Source: Ga0077527 sp021300125 (GTDB taxonomy: Bacteria > Pseudomonadota > Gammaproteobacteria > Burkholderiales > SG8-41). From it: a stretch of DNA of 64,000 nucleotides. A program made the translations under genes and the position numbers. Under the pieces are notes generated by a model. It did no database searches and was not told the DNA's origin. It was given only the letters and a program-made list of their open reading frames with translations. This document shows, piece by piece, positions 52,125-60,129 of the stretch (positions are counted from its first letter, which is position 1; every line of letters begins with the position of its first letter). The stretch spans positions 1 through 64,000 of the forward strand of contig JBKDUF010000047.1 in NCBI GenBank assembly GCA_046339595.1, read 5' to 3'.

Positions 52125-53291
52125 ATGATCGAACTGATTGATGCACAGACGCAGGAAGCGGTAATCAAGGTGATCGGCGTCGGGGGCTGTGGCGGCAACG
52201 CCGTGGACCACATGATCGTCCAGGGTGTGCAGGGCGTGGAATTCATCTGCGCCAACACCGATGCCCAGGCCTTGAAGCGCAATCAGGCCAAGACCCAGCT
52301 GCAGCTCGGCACCGCGATCACCAAGGGTCTGGGCGCGGGCGCCAATCCCGAAATCGGACGCCAGGCGGCGATGGAAGACCGCGAGCGTATCGCCGAGCTG
52401 ATTTCCGGCGCGGACATGCTGTTCCTCACCGCAGGCATGGGTGGCGGCACCGGCACCGGTGCTGCACCGGTCGTGGCCGAGGTGGCCAAGGAACTCGGCA
52501 TCCTCACCGTGGCCGTAGTGACCAAACCTTTTGCCTTCGAGGGCAAGCGGCAGAAACTGGCGCAGGAGGGGCTGGATGCGCTGGCTCAGCATGTCGATTC
52601 ACTGATCGTGATCCCCAACGACAAGCTGATGCAGGTACTCGGCAACTCCGTCACGCTGGACGAGGCCTTCAAGGCCGCCAACGACGTACTGCACGGCGCG
52701 GTCGCCGGCATCGCCGAAATCATCAACTGCCCGGGCATGATCAACGTCGACTTCGCCGACGTGCGCACCGTGATGGGTGAAATGGGCATGGCGATGATGG
52801 GCTCAGCCAAGGCTTCCGGCCCGGGCCGCGCGCGCGAAGCGGCCGAGCAGGCGGTGGCCTGCCCGCTGCTGGAGGACATCAACATTTCCGACGCCCGCGG
52901 CATTCTGGTCAACATTTCCGCGAGCAAGGGTACCTTTCAGCTCCAGGAAATGTACGACGTGATGGAAACCATCAAGGCGTTCGCTGCGGAATCGGCGACC
53001 GTGATCGTCGGCACCGTGTACGACGAAAGCCTCGATGACGACCTGCGCGTCACCATCGTTGCCACCGGGCTGGGCAAGCCGCTGGCGCGCCAGCAGCCCA
53101 AGCCGATGATCGTGGTGTCGCAGAAAACCGGCACGGATAACATGGCGGTGGCCGCCGATGTGGATTATGGCGCGCTGGATCAGCCTGCCGTGATCCGCCG
53201 CCGCAACCGCGATGCCACGATTGAGGCGATGCGCCAGTCCGGGGTGGAAATGCTCGACATTCCGGCGTTTCTGCGCAAGCAGGCCGATTGA
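52125..53291 (+). CDS. ftsZ: Cell division GTPase FtsZ
   Basis: A 388-residue tubulin homologue that forms the Z ring. VIGVGGCGGNAVDHMI at the start, the GGGTGTG loop at residues 106-112, the T7 loop NVDFADV at 207-213 and a C-terminal conserved peptide LDIPAFLRKQAD that binds FtsA and ZapD (encoded at 62199-62966). The start at 52125 follows AAAGGAG. The 100-base gap after ftsA is AT-richer and may hold an extra promoter for high FtsZ level, but no convincing hexamers were found. Confidence 0.96.
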   Translation: MIELIDAQTQEAVIKVIGVGGCGGNAVDHMIVQGVQGVEFICANTDAQALKRNQAKTQLQLGTAITKGLGAGANPEIGRQAAMEDRERIAELISGADMLFLTAGMGGGTGTGAAPVVAEVAKELGILTVAVVTKPFAFEGKRQKLAQEGLDALAQHVDSLIVIPNDKLMQVLGNSVTLDEAFKAANDVLHGAVAGIAEIINCPGMINVDFADVRTVMGEMGMAMMGSAKASGPGRAREAAEQAVACPLLEDINISDARGILVNISASKGTFQLQEMYDVMETIKAFAAESATVIVGTVYDESLDDDLRVTIVATGLGKPLARQQPKPMIVVSQKTGTDNMAVAADVDYGALDQPAVIRRRNRDATIEAMRQSGVEMLDIPAFLRKQAD

Positions 53292-53294
53292 GGC

Positions 53295-53320
53295 AGGGTT
53301 CCGCCGGACGGCGGAACCCT
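53295..53320 (+). terminator. 11-bp hairpin after ftsZ without a T run
   Basis: AGGGTTCCGCC at 53295-53305 and GGCGGAACCCT at 53310-53320 pair perfectly around GGAC, starting 3 bases after the ftsZ stop. No T run follows (CTTCGCGG), so it may act as a 3' stabilising stem or Rho-dependent pause that trims the end of the dcw transcript, and not as a full intrinsic terminator. Confidence 0.55.
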
Positions 53321-53457
53321 CTTCGCGGAGGCGGGTCCAAACGTGCCGGTTTCGTGCTGCGCTGCGACAGCGTGTTATCATAAACGCTTGATTTGACACG
53401 TGGCATGCTCCGCGGCCCGAACTGTTTCGGCTGCCAGAATCCAGCACAACATCAGCC

Positions 53458-54369
53458 TTGATCCAGCAACGCACACTGAAAAACATGGTTCGTGCCACCG
53501 GCGTGGGCCTGCACACGGGTGAGAAGGTCCACCTGACGCTACGCCCTGCGCAGCCGGATACCGGCATCGTGTTCCGCCGCATCGACCTCGAACCGCCTGT
53601 GGAAATCAAGGCAGATCCCTATGCGGTTCACGACACCCGGCTGTCGTCCTGCCTGGAAAAAGACGGCGTGCGCGTGCAGACAGTGGAACACCTGATGTCC
53701 GCGCTGGCCGGGCTGGGCGTTGACAACCTGCATGTGGATGTCACCGCCGCCGAGGTGCCGATCATGGACGGCAGCGCCGGTCCCTTCGTCTTCCTGCTGC
53801 AGTCGGCCGGCATCGAGGAGCAGGCTGCGCCCAAGCGCTTCATCCGCATCCTTCAGCCTGTCGAGGTGCGCGACGGAGACAAGTGGGTGCGCTTCGAGCC
53901 CTACAACGGTTTCAGGCTCGAGCTCGCCATCGACTACGCACACCCGGTGTTCGACGCCAGTGCGCAGAAAGTGGTGGTTGATTTCTCGACCACTTCGTAT
54001 GTCAAGGAAGTGGCGCGCGCGCGTACCTTCGGCTTCATGCAGGATGTAGAGAGCATGCGCGCACAGGGCCTCGCGCTCGGCGGCAGCCTCGACAATGCGA
54101 TCGTGATGGACGAATACCGCGTGCTCAACAGCGACGGCCTGCGTTATGACAACGAATTCGTCAAGCACAAGGTGCTTGACGCCATCGGCGATCTCTACCT
54201 GCTTGGTCATCCGCTGATCGGCGCCTTCAGCGGCCACAAGTCCGGCCACGCCATGAACAACCGGCTGTTGCGTGCCCTGCTGGAACGGCAGGAGGCCTGG
54301 GAGTTCGTCAGCTTCGACCGCGCCGAGGACGCGCCGGTTTTTCTGGCCTGGCAGCCCCAGGCCGCCTGA
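53458..54369 (+). CDS. lpxC: UDP-3-O-acyl-N-acetylglucosamine deacetylase LpxC
   Basis: A 303-residue zinc amidase for the committed step of lipid A synthesis. Zinc ligands His78 (VEHLMSAL), His237 and Asp241 (VKHKVLDAIGDLYLLG), and the catalytic His264 (SGHKSGHAMNN), fall at almost the same positions as in E. coli. The start is a TTG at 53458 (MIQQRTLKN by family alignment) with no strong ribosome site; such a weak start may limit expression of this dosage-sensitive enzyme. It follows ftsZ by 166 bases. Confidence 0.95.
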   Translation: MIQQRTLKNMVRATGVGLHTGEKVHLTLRPAQPDTGIVFRRIDLEPPVEIKADPYAVHDTRLSSCLEKDGVRVQTVEHLMSALAGLGVDNLHVDVTAAEVPIMDGSAGPFVFLLQSAGIEEQAAPKRFIRILQPVEVRDGDKWVRFEPYNGFRLELAIDYAHPVFDASAQKVVVDFSTTSYVKEVARARTFGFMQDVESMRAQGLALGGSLDNAIVMDEYRVLNSDGLRYDNEFVKHKVLDAIGDLYLLGHPLIGAFSGHKSGHAMNNRLLRALLERQEAWEFVSFDRAEDAPVFLAWQPQAA

Positions 54370-54393
54370 GCGGGTTTCGCGGCGCCTCCAGTC

Positions 54394-54579
54394 ATGCTGG
54401 CGATCCGCGTTTTCGGGCTGATCCTGCTGCTCGCCATCGGCGTTTGCCTGGCGATGTATGTCTGGACCCGTGAGCGCAAATACCTGAATCTGGCCTGGCG
54501 GCTGTTCTGGGGAGGTCTCGCCCTGGGACTGGTGGTGGCGGCAATCTACGCCGGCGAACGCCTGCTGCTGGTGCTCTGA
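54394..54579 (+). CDS. Small two-helix membrane protein
   Basis: A 61-residue protein with two hydrophobic stretches, VFGLILLLAIGVCLAMYVW (about 6-24) and LFWGGLALGLVVAAIYAG (about 37-54), joined by the basic loop TRERKYLNL. It is 24 bases downstream of lpxC on the same strand and convergent with the DUF721 gene. The length, strong hydrophobic pattern and conserved position next to lpxC suggest a real gene. No family name is recognised and the function is unknown. Confidence 0.65.
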   Translation: MLAIRVFGLILLLAIGVCLAMYVWTRERKYLNLAWRLFWGGLALGLVVAAIYAGERLLLVL

Positions 54580-54588
54580 AGCCCGGTT

Positions 54589-55029
54589 TCAGCCTTTGCC
54601 GCGTCGGCGCGCGGCGAAGCGGGCCAGTGCAGCCTGCAGGTCGGGATCCCGCACTTGCGCCGCAAGCTTTGTGAAATCCTCAATTAAATCAATGGGTAAT
54701 TGATTTTTTTGAGAGCTGGCTGGCGGCTGCGGAGGCGTGCTTTTGACTTGAACTTGCACCTGAATTCCATTAACCTGCGCGCTCTGTTTTTGCAGGTTCT
54801 TGAGCAGGCGCGGCAGGCTTTGCCGTAACTTTGCCGCCACTGCACTATTGTCTGCCGCCACCACCAGTGTTCCGTTCCGGTCAGCGACAACCCGGGTCGT
54901 TGCCAGCAATTCGGTGGGCGCGCAGGCTGCATAAAGCCGTTGCAGCGCAGCGATGCGCTGCATCGCCTGACCCAGAGGCAGGAGTCCCGGCGTGTTGCCG
55001 ATCAGGGCTTGCAGTCGACGTGCGGTCAT
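54589..55029 (-). CDS. DUF721 (DciA-like) protein
   Basis: A 146-residue protein with the DUF721 core: LQRLYAACAPTELLATTRVV, ADRNGTLVVAADNSAVAAKL and RQSLPRLLKNLQKQ. Some DUF721 proteins (DciA) load the replicative helicase, but the match here is only to the domain. The C-terminal half has a Pro/Gln linker and an AT-rich coding patch (KNQLPIDLIEDF) that carries the AATCAAT motif as an inverted pair. The ATG at 55029 is 21 bases from the divergent M23 gene start. Confidence 0.8.
   Translation of the reverse strand: MTARRLQALIGNTPGLLPLGQAMQRIAALQRLYAACAPTELLATTRVVADRNGTLVVAADNSAVAAKLRQSLPRLLKNLQKQSAQVNGIQVQVQVKSTPPQPPASSQKNQLPIDLIEDFTKLAAQVRDPDLQAALARFAARRRGKG
54681..54705. repeat. AATCAAT motif as inverted pair inside the DUF721 gene
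   Basis: AATCAAT at 54687-54693 and ATTGATT at 54699-54705 face each other across five bases, within an AT-rich pocket (54676-54712) of an otherwise GC-rich gene. CAATTAAATCAAT at 54681-54693 resembles the other motif copies with one mismatch. Confidence 0.5.
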
Positions 55030-55050
55030 GGCGAACAAGGGAAGAAGACC

Positions 55051-55968
55051 ATGAATATTATTCTGGTTTCCGAGAAGCTGGCGAAGGCGCGAACGATTAC
55101 CCTGGGCTGGCCCCATTTTGCGGCTGCATCCGTGCTGCTTTTCGGCTTCACGGTCACGCTGGCCGCGCTGATGAATTACGGTATCCTGCGTTTTGCCGGC
55201 GAACTGAATATCCCCTATCTGCGCGACGCCTTGGTGTCGATCCAGCGCCAGCAGCACGAGAAGACCCAGTCCTACCTCCAGGACAACCTGAACGCGATGG
55301 CTGTGCGGCTCGGCCAGATGCAGGCTCAGCTGCTGCGATTGGATACCCTCGGCGAGCGGCTGGCCAAGCTGGCCGGTTTCAAACCCCAGGATCTGATGTT
55401 CGACGAGATCCCTGGCAGGGGTGGCGCCCCCTCATCGGTGCCGAGCCAGAACCTGTCTCTGGGTGACTTCACTCAGCAGCTCGACAAGCTGACCAAGCAG
55501 CTGGAAGACCGCGGCGACAAGCTGGGCCTGCTTGAATCCATGTTCACACAGGAAAGCGCGCGCAAGAAGCTGATTCCGACCAAACTGCCGGTCGAGGGCG
55601 GATGGTATTCGTCGAATTTCGGCTGGCGCATCGATCCGTTCACTGGCCAGCGCGCCTTTCACGAGGGCATCGACTTCATGGCCGAGGAGGGCACGCCGAT
55701 CCTCGCCGCGGCTGCAGGGGTGGTCGTCTTCGCCGAGTTTCACCCTCAATATGGTAATATGATCGAGATTGATCACGGCAACGATCTGATCACGCGCTAT
55801 GCGCATGCGTCTAAGAAATTCGTGAAGGTCGGCGATGTCGTTCTCCGGGGTACGCGGATAGCCGATGTCGGCCGCACCGGACGGGCAACCGGCTCCCATC
55901 TGCATTTCGAGGTTCGCCAGCGCGGCACCGCACTGCACCCCGCGCGGTTTCTGCAGTTGCCCGGCTAA
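55051..55968 (+). CDS. M23-family (LytM) peptidoglycan endopeptidase-like membrane protein
   Basis: A 305-residue protein: a membrane helix near residues 22-45 (FAAASVLLFGFTVTLAALMN), a coiled-coil stretch (70-190, with QLDKLTKQLEDRGDKLGLLE), and a LytM domain starting GWYSSNFGWRIDPFTG. Metal-binding signatures FHEGIDF (HxxxD) and SHLHFEV (HxH) are intact, so it should be an active endopeptidase in the periplasm. The gene has GGGAAGAAG upstream and ends before a strong terminator. Its place between lpxC and secA is usual in betaproteobacteria. Confidence 0.9.
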   Translation: MNIILVSEKLAKARTITLGWPHFAAASVLLFGFTVTLAALMNYGILRFAGELNIPYLRDALVSIQRQQHEKTQSYLQDNLNAMAVRLGQMQAQLLRLDTLGERLAKLAGFKPQDLMFDEIPGRGGAPSSVPSQNLSLGDFTQQLDKLTKQLEDRGDKLGLLESMFTQESARKKLIPTKLPVEGGWYSSNFGWRIDPFTGQRAFHEGIDFMAEEGTPILAAAAGVVVFAEFHPQYGNMIEIDHGNDLITRYAHASKKFVKVGDVVLRGTRIADVGRTGRATGSHLHFEVRQRGTALHPARFLQLPG

Positions 55969-55999
55969 AGCGAGAGCGACAAGGTTTCAAGAGATTGCG

Positions 56000-56029
56000 A
56001 GGGGTGGGATTATCCCACCCCTTTTTTTT
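56000..56029 (+). terminator. Strong rho-independent terminator directly upstream of secA
   Basis: AGGGGTGGGA at 56000-56009 and TCCCACCCCT at 56013-56022 form a perfect 10-bp stem with a three-base loop, followed by eight T (56022-56029). It ends the M23 transcript. The secA ribosome site (GGGAAG) begins only two bases after the T run and the start codon 11 bases after, which leaves no room for a promoter between them. Confidence 0.92.
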
Positions 56030-56039
56030 CGGGAAGTCC

Positions 56040-58850
56040 ATGATTACCGGCCTATTCAGGAAAGTGTTCGGCAGCCGCAACCAGCGGCTGCTCAAGCAAT
56101 ACCGGCGCAGCGTTGCGGCAATCAACGCGCTGGAGCCCCAGATCGCGGCGTTGAGCGACGAACAGCTGCGTGCCAAGACCGACGTTTTCCGCGAACGCGT
56201 GCGCGCAGCGGTCGGCGACGATTCGGCACCGGCCGGCGCCGATGGCGACGCCAGGCGCGCCGAGATCGCGAAGCGCCGCCGCGATGCGCTTGATTCGCTG
56301 CTGCCCGAAGCCTTCGCGGTGGTGCGCGAGGCGAGCAAGCGCGTGCTCGGGATGCGTCATTTCGATGTACAGATGATAGGCGGCATCGCGCTGCATAACG
56401 GCAAAATTGCCGAGATGCGCACCGGCGAGGGCAAGACGCTGGTGGCGACGCTGCCCGCCTACCTCAATGCGCTTGCCGGCACCGGCGTGCATGTGGTCAC
56501 CGTCAACGACTATCTGGCACAGCGAGATGCCGACTGGATGGGGCGCATTTACCGCTTCCTCGGCCTGACGGTGGGAGTCAACCTGTCGCAGATGGGGCAT
56601 GAGCAGAAACAGGCCGCCTACGGCGCCGACATCACTTACGGCACCAATAACGAGTTCGGCTTCGATTACCTGCGCGACAACATGGTGTTCGAGCTGTCGG
56701 AGAAGGTACAGCGCGGACTGGCTTATGCCATTGTCGACGAGGTGGATTCGATCCTGATCGACGAGGCGCGCACGCCGCTGATCATCTCGGGTCAGGCCGA
56801 GGACACCACGGACGTCTACCAGGCGATCAATGCTGTGGCGCCGAAATTGAGCCGGCAGAAGGATGAGAAGGGCGACGGCGACTACTGGGTCGACGAAAAG
56901 GCGCATCAGGTGCTGCTCTCCGAGCAGGGCCACGAGCACGCAGAGAAGCTGCTCGCCGAGGCGGGCCTGCTGCCCGAGGGCGGCAGCCTTTATGACGCCG
57001 CCAATGTGACACTGATGCATCACCTGAATGCGGCGCTTCGCGCGCATACCCTGTTCCTGCGCGACCAGCAGTACGTGGTACAAAGCAACGAGGTGATCAT
57101 CGTTGACGAGTTCACCGGCCGGCTGATGCCGGGTCGGCGCTGGTCCGACGGGTTGCACCAGGCGGTCGAGGCCAAGGAAGGTGTCGAGATTCAGAAGGAA
57201 AACCAGACGCTCGCCACGATCACCTTCCAGAACTATTTCCGCATGTACGGCAAGCTCGCCGGCATGACCGGAACGGCGGACACCGAGGCCTACGAGTTCC
57301 AGCAGATCTACGGACTCGAAACCGTGGTGATCCCGACGCACAGGCCGATGGTGCGCAAGGACCTGATGGATCAGGTGTTCCGCACATCGCAGGAAAAATA
57401 CCAGGCGATCATCAACGACATCCGCGGCTGCCACGAGCGCGGCCAGCCGGTGCTGGTCGGCACGACCTCGATCGAAAACTCGGAATACATCTCGGGCCTG
57501 CTGCAGAAAGCCCAGATTCCGCACAACGTGCTGAATGCCAAGCAGCACGCGCGTGAGGCCGAGATCGTGGTCCAGGCCGGCCGGCCGCGCATGATCACCA
57601 TCGCCACCAACATGGCGGGCCGCGGCACCGATATCGTGCTCGGCGGCAACCCGGAGCCCGAGATCGCCGCCCTTGAGGCAGACTCCAATCTCGACGAGTC
57701 AGCGCGCAAGCGCCTGAGCGACGAAATCCGCACCGAATGGCAGAAGCGCCACGACGAGGTGGTCAGGGCCGGCGGCCTGCACATCGTCGGCACCGAGCGC
57801 CACGAATCGCGCCGCATCGACAACCAGCTGCGCGGCCGTTCCGGCCGCCAGGGCGATCCCGGTTCCAGCCGCTTCTACCTGGCGCTGGACGACGCGCTGC
57901 TGCGCATTTTCGCCTCCGACCGTGTCGCCGCGATCATGCAGCGGCTGAAAATGCCGGAAGGCGAGGCGATCGAGCATCCCTGGGTCACGCGCTCGATCGA
58001 GAACGCCCAGCGCAAGGTTGAGGCGCGCAATTTCGATATGCGCAAGCATCTGCTCGAATACGACGATGTCGCCAATGACCAGCGCAAGGTGGTCTACCAG
58101 CAGCGCAACGAGCTGCTGGAGGCCAAGGACATTTCATCGACTGTGACCGCCATGCGGGCCGATGTGATCGGTGGACATGTTTCGGCGCATGTGCCTCCGG
58201 GAAGCCTTGAGGAACAATGGGACGTGCCGTCGCTGGAAACCGTGCTCAAGGCCGAGTTCTCGCTGGATCTGCCGCTGCAGCAGTGGCTAAGAGACAGTCC
58301 GGAGATGGAAGAGTCGGCGCTGCGCGAGAGGGTGATCGAGGCCACCCATGCCCAATACAACGGGAAAACCCAGGCTGTGGACCAGGCTGCCATGCGTCAG
58401 TACGAGCGCGCGGTCATGCTGCAGAGCCTCGACACTCACTGGCGGGAGCATCTCTCCGCGCTGGATCACCTGCGCCAGGGCATCCATCTTCGCGGTTACG
58501 CCCAGAAAAACCCGACCCAGGAATACAAGCGGGAGGCCTTCGAGTTGTTCTCGGCCCTGCTGAACATGATCAAGACCGATGTCACGCGCACACTGATGAC
58601 GGTGCACATCCGCAATGCCGAGGAGTTGCGCGCAGCCGAGGAGCATGAAGCCCTGCGCAATCTGCAGTTCCAGCACGCCGCCGCGGCGGCCGAGGATGCT
58701 GCTGTGGACGAACCTGCCGCCAGCATCGCCGCCGAGGCAGCGGAACCGGCGCAGCCATTCGTGCGTGCCGGCGAAAAGGTCGGCCGCAACGATCCCTGTC
58801 CCTGCGGCTCGGACAAGAAGTACAAGCAGTGCCACGGCAGGTTGAGCTAA
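56040..58850 (+). CDS. secA: Preprotein translocase ATPase SecA
   Basis: A 936-residue motor that pushes preproteins through SecYEG. KVFGSRNQRLLKQYRR at the start, Walker A GEGKT at residues 129-133, VDEVDSILIDEARTPLI, GRGTDIVLGGNPE and RIDNQLRGRSGRQGDPG, and a C-terminal zinc/SecB-binding tail CPCGSDKKYKQCH. A short insert (GDDSAPAGADGDARRAEIAK, about 59-78) is absent in E. coli. The ATG at 56040 follows GGGAAG just after a terminator, so transcripts must come through it or start within it. Confidence 0.96.
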   Translation: MITGLFRKVFGSRNQRLLKQYRRSVAAINALEPQIAALSDEQLRAKTDVFRERVRAAVGDDSAPAGADGDARRAEIAKRRRDALDSLLPEAFAVVREASKRVLGMRHFDVQMIGGIALHNGKIAEMRTGEGKTLVATLPAYLNALAGTGVHVVTVNDYLAQRDADWMGRIYRFLGLTVGVNLSQMGHEQKQAAYGADITYGTNNEFGFDYLRDNMVFELSEKVQRGLAYAIVDEVDSILIDEARTPLIISGQAEDTTDVYQAINAVAPKLSRQKDEKGDGDYWVDEKAHQVLLSEQGHEHAEKLLAEAGLLPEGGSLYDAANVTLMHHLNAALRAHTLFLRDQQYVVQSNEVIIVDEFTGRLMPGRRWSDGLHQAVEAKEGVEIQKENQTLATITFQNYFRMYGKLAGMTGTADTEAYEFQQIYGLETVVIPTHRPMVRKDLMDQVFRTSQEKYQAIINDIRGCHERGQPVLVGTTSIENSEYISGLLQKAQIPHNVLNAKQHAREAEIVVQAGRPRMITIATNMAGRGTDIVLGGNPEPEIAALEADSNLDESARKRLSDEIRTEWQKRHDEVVRAGGLHIVGTERHESRRIDNQLRGRSGRQGDPGSSRFYLALDDALLRIFASDRVAAIMQRLKMPEGEAIEHPWVTRSIENAQRKVEARNFDMRKHLLEYDDVANDQRKVVYQQRNELLEAKDISSTVTAMRADVIGGHVSAHVPPGSLEEQWDVPSLETVLKAEFSLDLPLQQWLRDSPEMEESALRERVIEATHAQYNGKTQAVDQAAMRQYERAVMLQSLDTHWREHLSALDHLRQGIHLRGYAQKNPTQEYKREAFELFSALLNMIKTDVTRTLMTVHIRNAEELRAAEEHEALRNLQFQHAAAAAEDAAVDEPAASIAAEAAEPAQPFVRAGEKVGRNDPCPCGSDKKYKQCHGRLS

Positions 58851-58866
58851 TCCGCGGTAGTTGCCG

Positions 58867-60105
58867 ATGCCCGTCAACCTGAATTCCCCCGATCCGAAGA
58901 CGCTGCTGCCGGTGCCCGGCGTCGAACTCGGCATTGCCGAGGCCGGCGTGCGCAAGGCCAACCGCCGTGACCTGCTGCTGATCCGCCTCTCCGAAGGTAC
59001 TCGAGTCGCAGGGGTGTTCACCCAGAACCGCTTCTGTGCAGCACCGGTGGTCGTGGCCAAGCAGCACCTGTCCACGCTCGATCCCGGCCGCGGCATCCGC
59101 GCGCTGGTGGTCAATACCGGTGTTGCGAATGCCGGTACCGGCTCCGACGGCCTGGCCCGCGCGCGTCAGACCTGTGGAGAGGCGGCGAAGCTGCTCGGCT
59201 GCACCGCGGCGCAGGTGCTTCCCTTTTCCACGGGTGTCATCATGGAACCGCTGCCGGTCGAGCGCATCGTTGCGGCATTGCCGCGCTGCGTCGCCGCGTT
59301 GCGCGCCGATGCCTGGGCTGATGCTGCCGCAGCGATCATGACCACCGACACGGTATCCAAGGCAGTGTCGCGGCGTTTCGAGATCGGCGGCACCACAGTC
59401 ACCATCACCGGCATTTCCAAAGGTGCCGGGATGATCCACCCTGGCATGGCGACCATGCTCGGATTCGTCGCCACCGATGCGACAATCTCGGCATCACTGC
59501 TGAAGACCGTGGTGGCCCATGCTGCAAACCGTTCCTTCAACGCGATCACTGTCGACGGCGACACCTCGACCAATGACAGTTTCACGCTGATTGCCAGCGG
59601 GCAGGCGGCGATGGCCGAGATCACGGATGCCAAAAGCGCGGAATACCTTGCATTCCGCGACGCGGTCACCACGGTGTCCACGGAACTGGCGCAGGCCATC
59701 GTCCGCGACGGCGAAGGGGCTACCAAGTTCATCACCATCAAGGTCGAAGCCGGCCGCGACGAAACCGAATGCCGTAAGGTCGCGTTTGCCATTGCCCATT
59801 CGCCGCTGATCAAGACCGCGTTCTTTGCATCGGACCCCAACCTCGGCCGTATCCTGGCCGCGATCGGTTATGCCGGCATTGACGACCTCGAGGTCGAGGG
59901 CATCGAGCTCTACCTGGATGATGTGCTGGTGGCGGAGCGCGGAGGCCGCAGCCCGGCTTACGAGGAAGCGCAGGGCCAGCGGGTGATGAAGCAGGCGGAG
60001 ATCACGGTGCGCGTGGTGCTCAATCGCGGCCGGGCGACGACGACGGTGTGGACCTGCGATCTCTCACACGACTACGTCAGTATCAATGCGGATTACCGTA
60101 GTTAA
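58867..60105 (+). CDS. argJ: Bifunctional glutamate N-acetyltransferase / amino-acid acetyltransferase ArgJ
   Basis: A 412-residue self-cleaving enzyme of arginine synthesis. The cleavage site is in KGAGMIHPGMATMLGF, where the Thr after MA becomes the nucleophile at the new N-terminus. TNDSFTLIASG, the RDGEGATKFI block and DPNLGRILAAIGYAGID are typical. It recycles the acetyl group from acetylornithine to glutamate. Start at the ATG at 58867; a TTG six bases earlier is in frame. It follows secA by 16 bases and ends before the AT-rich motif copy at 60109. Confidence 0.94.
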   Translation: MPVNLNSPDPKTLLPVPGVELGIAEAGVRKANRRDLLLIRLSEGTRVAGVFTQNRFCAAPVVVAKQHLSTLDPGRGIRALVVNTGVANAGTGSDGLARARQTCGEAAKLLGCTAAQVLPFSTGVIMEPLPVERIVAALPRCVAALRADAWADAAAAIMTTDTVSKAVSRRFEIGGTTVTITGISKGAGMIHPGMATMLGFVATDATISASLLKTVVAHAANRSFNAITVDGDTSTNDSFTLIASGQAAMAEITDAKSAEYLAFRDAVTTVSTELAQAIVRDGEGATKFITIKVEAGRDETECRKVAFAIAHSPLIKTAFFASDPNLGRILAAIGYAGIDDLEVEGIELYLDDVLVAERGGRSPAYEEAQGQRVMKQAEITVRVVLNRGRATTTVWTCDLSHDYVSINADYRS

Positions 60106-60108
60106 TTT

Positions 60109-60126
60109 TTTCAATAAAATCAATAG
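60109..60126. repeat. Doubled AATCAAT-like motif between argJ and the DUF815 gene
   Basis: TTTCAAT at 60109-60115 and AATCAAT at 60118-60124 at 9-bp period, giving CAATAAAATCAATAG. It fills the 24-base gap and ends directly before the DUF815 start codon, where a ribosome site should be (AATAGG is the only purine-rich bit). Confidence 0.5.
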
Positions 60127-60129
60127 GTT

